This document shows positions 61,380 through 64,000 of a stretch of 64,000 nucleotides of DNA, in pieces. How positions within the stretch are numbered: position 1 is the first letter of the stretch; every line of letters starts with the position of its first letter. Origin of the DNA: Pseudomonas sp. CCC3.1 (GTDB taxonomy: Bacteria > Pseudomonadota > Gammaproteobacteria > Pseudomonadales > Pseudomonadaceae). The stretch spans positions 3,472,001-3,536,000 of the forward strand of contig NZ_CP133778.1 of NCBI RefSeq assembly GCF_034347405.1, read 5' to 3'. Under the pieces are notes generated by a model. That model was not told where the DNA came from and did not search any database. It saw only the letters and a program-made list of their open reading frames with translations. Position numbers and translations under genes: made by a program.

Positions 61380-63473
61380 CTAGAAGTGGAATGACACGCC
61401 GGTAGTGACGGTAAGGGGGTCACCGGGGTAGAAGTTGGCCGAGTCCTTGCCTTTGGCGTCATACACAGTGTTGGTCGCCGTGGCGTAGCGCTGATTGGTC
61501 AGGTTACGTGCGTCAACAAACACCTCCCATTTTTTACTGGGCGCTTCGTAGCCCACTTTGGCCCCCCACAGGGTGTAAGACGGCGCACTCAAGGTGTTGG
61601 CAAAATCGACGTAATAGCTGGTAGCAGCGCGGGCATTGATTTGCGCGTAGAAACCACCCGACTGCCGGTATTGCAGTTCAGCCTGATACACCTGACGTGG
61701 CAGGCCAGGCAGTTGGTTGTCGCCAAAGGTCGAGTCGTTGCGGTAGTGGAAGTCGTTCACGGTATAAGCCTGACGCAACGACACGGTGTCGCCATTGGCG
61801 CCTTCCCAAAGCAAAGCATTGAGCCCGGCTTCTATCCCTTGGTGAATCGTCGGGCTGCCATTGGACGTGGCCACAACTTGGTCCTGCGTCGCCGTCGCCT
61901 GGCTGACAACAACAGACAGCAGTTCTTTCTGTACCCACGAACGGTAGACCGTGAAACTGCCGTCGAAAATGCCGTGCCCACCCCGAATACCAAGCTCCAC
62001 GGTGTTGGCTTTTTGCGGCTTGACATCACGAATGTAAGGCACGCTGGTGCTGCCCAGTTGCCAGGTAACGGGCGGATCAACGGAGCGACTGACGTTACCA
62101 AACAGTTCAAATTCCGGGGTTAGCTGATAGCGCAAGCCCAGGCGCGGAGCGAGATCCGTTTCGGTGTATTCGACACCACTGGGGAACTGACTGGTGTTGA
62201 CCCCCGTGGTGTATTCAATTTGTGCCTTGCGTTTCACATTGATCAACGACACACCACTGGACAGCCAGGTGCGATCCCCCAGTTGCAGTTCGTTACCCAA
62301 CGAAAAGACCGTGTCACGCGAACCGGTGTAGTCGGTTTTTTGCAGCGTGGCACCCGTGCTTCTACTGTGCGCTGTCACGTCAGCCAGGTACGCCTGGGTA
62401 TTGCTGAAAGTCACGCTGCTGTCACTGGGCAAGCCAAGGAACGTATCGCCCGTGCGCAAATAGCGCAGGGTCACGTTAAGGTCTGTGGAACGCCAGTCAC
62501 CGGGTGTTGCCGAATAACGCCAACCATTAATCAAGGGATAGTTGTTGTAGCCCAGCCCCACTTCCAGCTTGGCGTTGTCGTCAAAGGTGTAAGTGGTTTT
62601 GCTGCCGATCAAGGTCGAGCCGTTCTTTTTTCGTCCGAAGGGCACATCGTTGCTTGTAGGGTCATGCTTGAGTTGGTACTTGGTCAGCGTATTGCCCTGG
62701 GTCAGGGTTTCTTCGCGATAACGCAGGAAGAACCGCGTCTCAAGCTTGGGGCTGAATACATAACCAAAATTGGCGACCAGCCCCTGCCCTTTGTTGGACG
62801 TGTCGTCCTGATAACCATCGCGCTGGTTGTGCAACACACTGACGTAGTAATCAGCATCGCCAACCACACCACCGGTGCTCAGTTGCTCCTTCTGATACCC
62901 GTAACTGCCCGCCTCAAAACGCGCGTAATTGCCGGGATCGGTGCGGCCGGTCTTGCTCACAAAATTGATCGCGCCTCCCAACGACAGGGCTGAATAGCGG
63001 TAAGCGTTGGCGCCATAGAGCACTTCCGTGTGATCCACCGACGCCATGTCGAGCATGTCTTCCTGGGTGCCTCCCGGACCTGTCAGCGGCAGGCCGTCAT
63101 ACAAAAACTTAATCCCCAGCACATAGCCTTGGTAGAAGGTATTGAGGCCCGAACCGCGGATCGAAATTTTGTTGGCGCTGGAACCGCTGGTGGCCTGTGC
63201 AAACACACCGGGTTGCAGTGCCAGCACGTCCTCGGCATTGGCGGCACGGCCGCGCTCAATGTCGTGGTTGTCGACCACGGCAGTATTACCCGCCACTTTC
63301 TTCAGTTCCTTTTGGGCCTTTTGCGCCTCGCTGGCTTCGGCTCCCGTCACCACCACTGTGGCCAGCGTTGGATCTTTATCTTCGGCGGCAACAGCAGTGG
63401 CTTGAACCAGCATCAGAAGAATCCCCATGCTGGAGGCTGTCGCCAGTGCGCGTCTCTCTAAGGTGTTCCACAT
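61380..63473 (-). CDS. TonB-dependent receptor (FecA-like, no STN domain)
   Basis: The 697-residue protein has a signal peptide (residues 1-30, cleaved near AVAA), a TonB-box-like stretch (LATVVVTGAEAS), a plug (about 50-165) with NANAEDVLALQPGVFA-like sequence (AANAEDVLALQPGVFAQATS) and a barrel ending in a terminal Phe (TVTTGVSFHF). It lacks the STN domain of the 7-9 kb receptor, so it does not signal by itself. The ATG at 63473 follows GGAG by nine bases; the longer frame is rejected. Substrate is unknown; ferric dicitrate-like or other metal chelates are possible. Confidence 0.9.
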   Translation of the reverse strand: MWNTLERRALATASSMGILLMLVQATAVAAEDKDPTLATVVVTGAEASEAQKAQKELKKVAGNTAVVDNHDIERGRAANAEDVLALQPGVFAQATSGSSANKISIRGSGLNTFYQGYVLGIKFLYDGLPLTGPGGTQEDMLDMASVDHTEVLYGANAYRYSALSLGGAINFVSKTGRTDPGNYARFEAGSYGYQKEQLSTGGVVGDADYYVSVLHNQRDGYQDDTSNKGQGLVANFGYVFSPKLETRFFLRYREETLTQGNTLTKYQLKHDPTSNDVPFGRKKNGSTLIGSKTTYTFDDNAKLEVGLGYNNYPLINGWRYSATPGDWRSTDLNVTLRYLRTGDTFLGLPSDSSVTFSNTQAYLADVTAHSRSTGATLQKTDYTGSRDTVFSLGNELQLGDRTWLSSGVSLINVKRKAQIEYTTGVNTSQFPSGVEYTETDLAPRLGLRYQLTPEFELFGNVSRSVDPPVTWQLGSTSVPYIRDVKPQKANTVELGIRGGHGIFDGSFTVYRSWVQKELLSVVVSQATATQDQVVATSNGSPTIHQGIEAGLNALLWEGANGDTVSLRQAYTVNDFHYRNDSTFGDNQLPGLPRQVYQAELQYRQSGGFYAQINARAATSYYVDFANTLSAPSYTLWGAKVGYEAPSKKWEVFVDARNLTNQRYATATNTVYDAKGKDSANFYPGDPLTVTTGVSFHF

Positions 63474-64000
63474 CAATTGATGCTCCTGCCGGTGAGTGCA
63501 CGGGTATCTACACGCCGTGTGGGCGCTCCCCCCTATAGGGATAGACACGTAGGCGATTAGTGGGTGGAGCATCTATTCGTATAGTCGCGCTCTCACACTC
63601 ACTTTTGCAGGGTTCATGCCAGCCAGAAAACAGCTGAATACGGGCTTTAAACAGCAATCTTGTTGTGTGGATCAAACAGTTTGTTAAGGGGCTGTTTGCA
63701 TTTCAACAGTCGGAACAAAGTTCAACTTTGCTTATAACAATTTGATTAATACATATGCCTTTATGCTGTCACCACCCTCGCCAAGATGCCCGAGATAGAG
63801 CTTTTAGACACGTAACTGCTCAACCACTGTTGCTCCAGCAACAGTGGTTGAACAAAGCGCTGTCTCAGCCACAACTTTACGCCTGATAAATAACCAGACA
63901 GGCCAGCTTTTCGGTGTTCTTAATAGTTGGTATGGCTCTTGCTCTAACTTTCCGACATGCCTGTTTGCTTCGGCAAGTAGATGAAACCAGTGGAGCGTAT
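63474..64000. other. Intergenic region upstream of the second TonB receptor
   Basis: These 527 bases contain no supported gene. They include the palindrome CCCTATAGGG at 63531-63540, and a perfect 15-bp inverted repeat at 63820-63851 listed separately. No clear Fur box was recognised near the receptor start. Confidence 0.5.
63820..63851. other. Perfect 15-bp inverted repeat
   Basis: TCAACCACTGTTGCT and AGCAACAGTGGTTGA flank a two-base centre. No U tract follows in either direction, so it is not a typical terminator. It may be an operator or a terminator of a gene beyond the right edge. Confidence 0.45.

Overview
The window is a chromosomal segment of a fluorescent-type Pseudomonas. This is inferred from moderately high GC, many REP/REPIN palindromes in gene gaps, and Pseudomonas-typical genes (CsrA/Rsm regulator, DUF2790, DUF3313 and DUF3087 proteins, CcoG, MdtA/MuxA efflux adaptor, PreT/PreA pyrimidine reductase, a glg cluster with a DUF2934 gene). 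No rRNA, tRNA, CRISPR array or complete insertion sequence is visible. The species cannot be fixed from this sequence alone.

Layout. 1-2.4 kb: the start of an MdtABC/MuxABC-like RND efflux operon, cut by the left edge. 2.7-7.2 kb: tpx, a DUF3313 lipoprotein, tal, hldD and a methyltransferase. 7.2-11.4 kb: an iron cell-surface-signalling set (TonB receptor with STN domain, FecR anti-sigma, FecI sigma). 11.5-16.2 kb: an SdaC-like amino-acid carrier, a secreted DUF4946-like protein, a quinone oxidoreductase with an AraC regulator, and a DUF411 metal-binding protein. 16.5-26.3 kb: alpha-glucan metabolism (glgA, malQ, DUF2934, glgX, an EEP phosphodiesterase, then convergent glgB). The trehalose genes treZ, treY, treS and glgE that usually accompany these genes in Pseudomonas are missing here.

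26.4-28.8 kb: an AT-rich island with an orphan ORF, two overlapping tiny ORFs and an ABC-2 permease/ATPase pair, a candidate export system for a small peptide. 28.8-32.5 kb: an Anr-type box, ccoG, a MocR regulator and a lipoprotein. 32.7-38.5 kb: a second, complete tripartite RND pump (permease, adaptor, outer-membrane factor) with a His-rich loop in the permease. 38.6-42.3 kb: a compact AT-rich four-gene operon on the minus strand (cysteine-synthase-like PLP enzyme, phosphoribosyltransferase, EamA exporter, ATP-grasp ligase). It looks like a small undescribed amino-acid-derived metabolite pathway and is, with the 26.4-28.8 kb island, the best candidate for something new.

42.8-51.3 kb: the reductive pyrimidine catabolic cluster. 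PreT/PreA reduce uracil or thymine, HydA opens the ring and an N-carbamoyl-beta-amino-acid amidohydrolase finishes it. An NCS1 carrier brings in the substrate and a TetR/RutR-like regulator controls the set. A shared palindrome CTGTCA-N4-TGACAG upstream of hydA and of the regulator predicts its operator. 51.4-57.8 kb: a LuxR-type HTH solo, a SPOR lipoprotein, csrA, a DUF1269 protein, a MITE-like element, ppnN, DUF3087, an isolated GH19 lysin, and a periplasmic thioredoxin-like protein with a DUF2790 protein. 58.0-61.1 kb: an OmpR/EnvZ-like two-component system, and a MerR regulator divergent from a small membrane protein with a MerR-type promoter between them, followed by a 27-residue membrane peptide gene. 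61.4-63.5 kb: a second TonB-dependent receptor.
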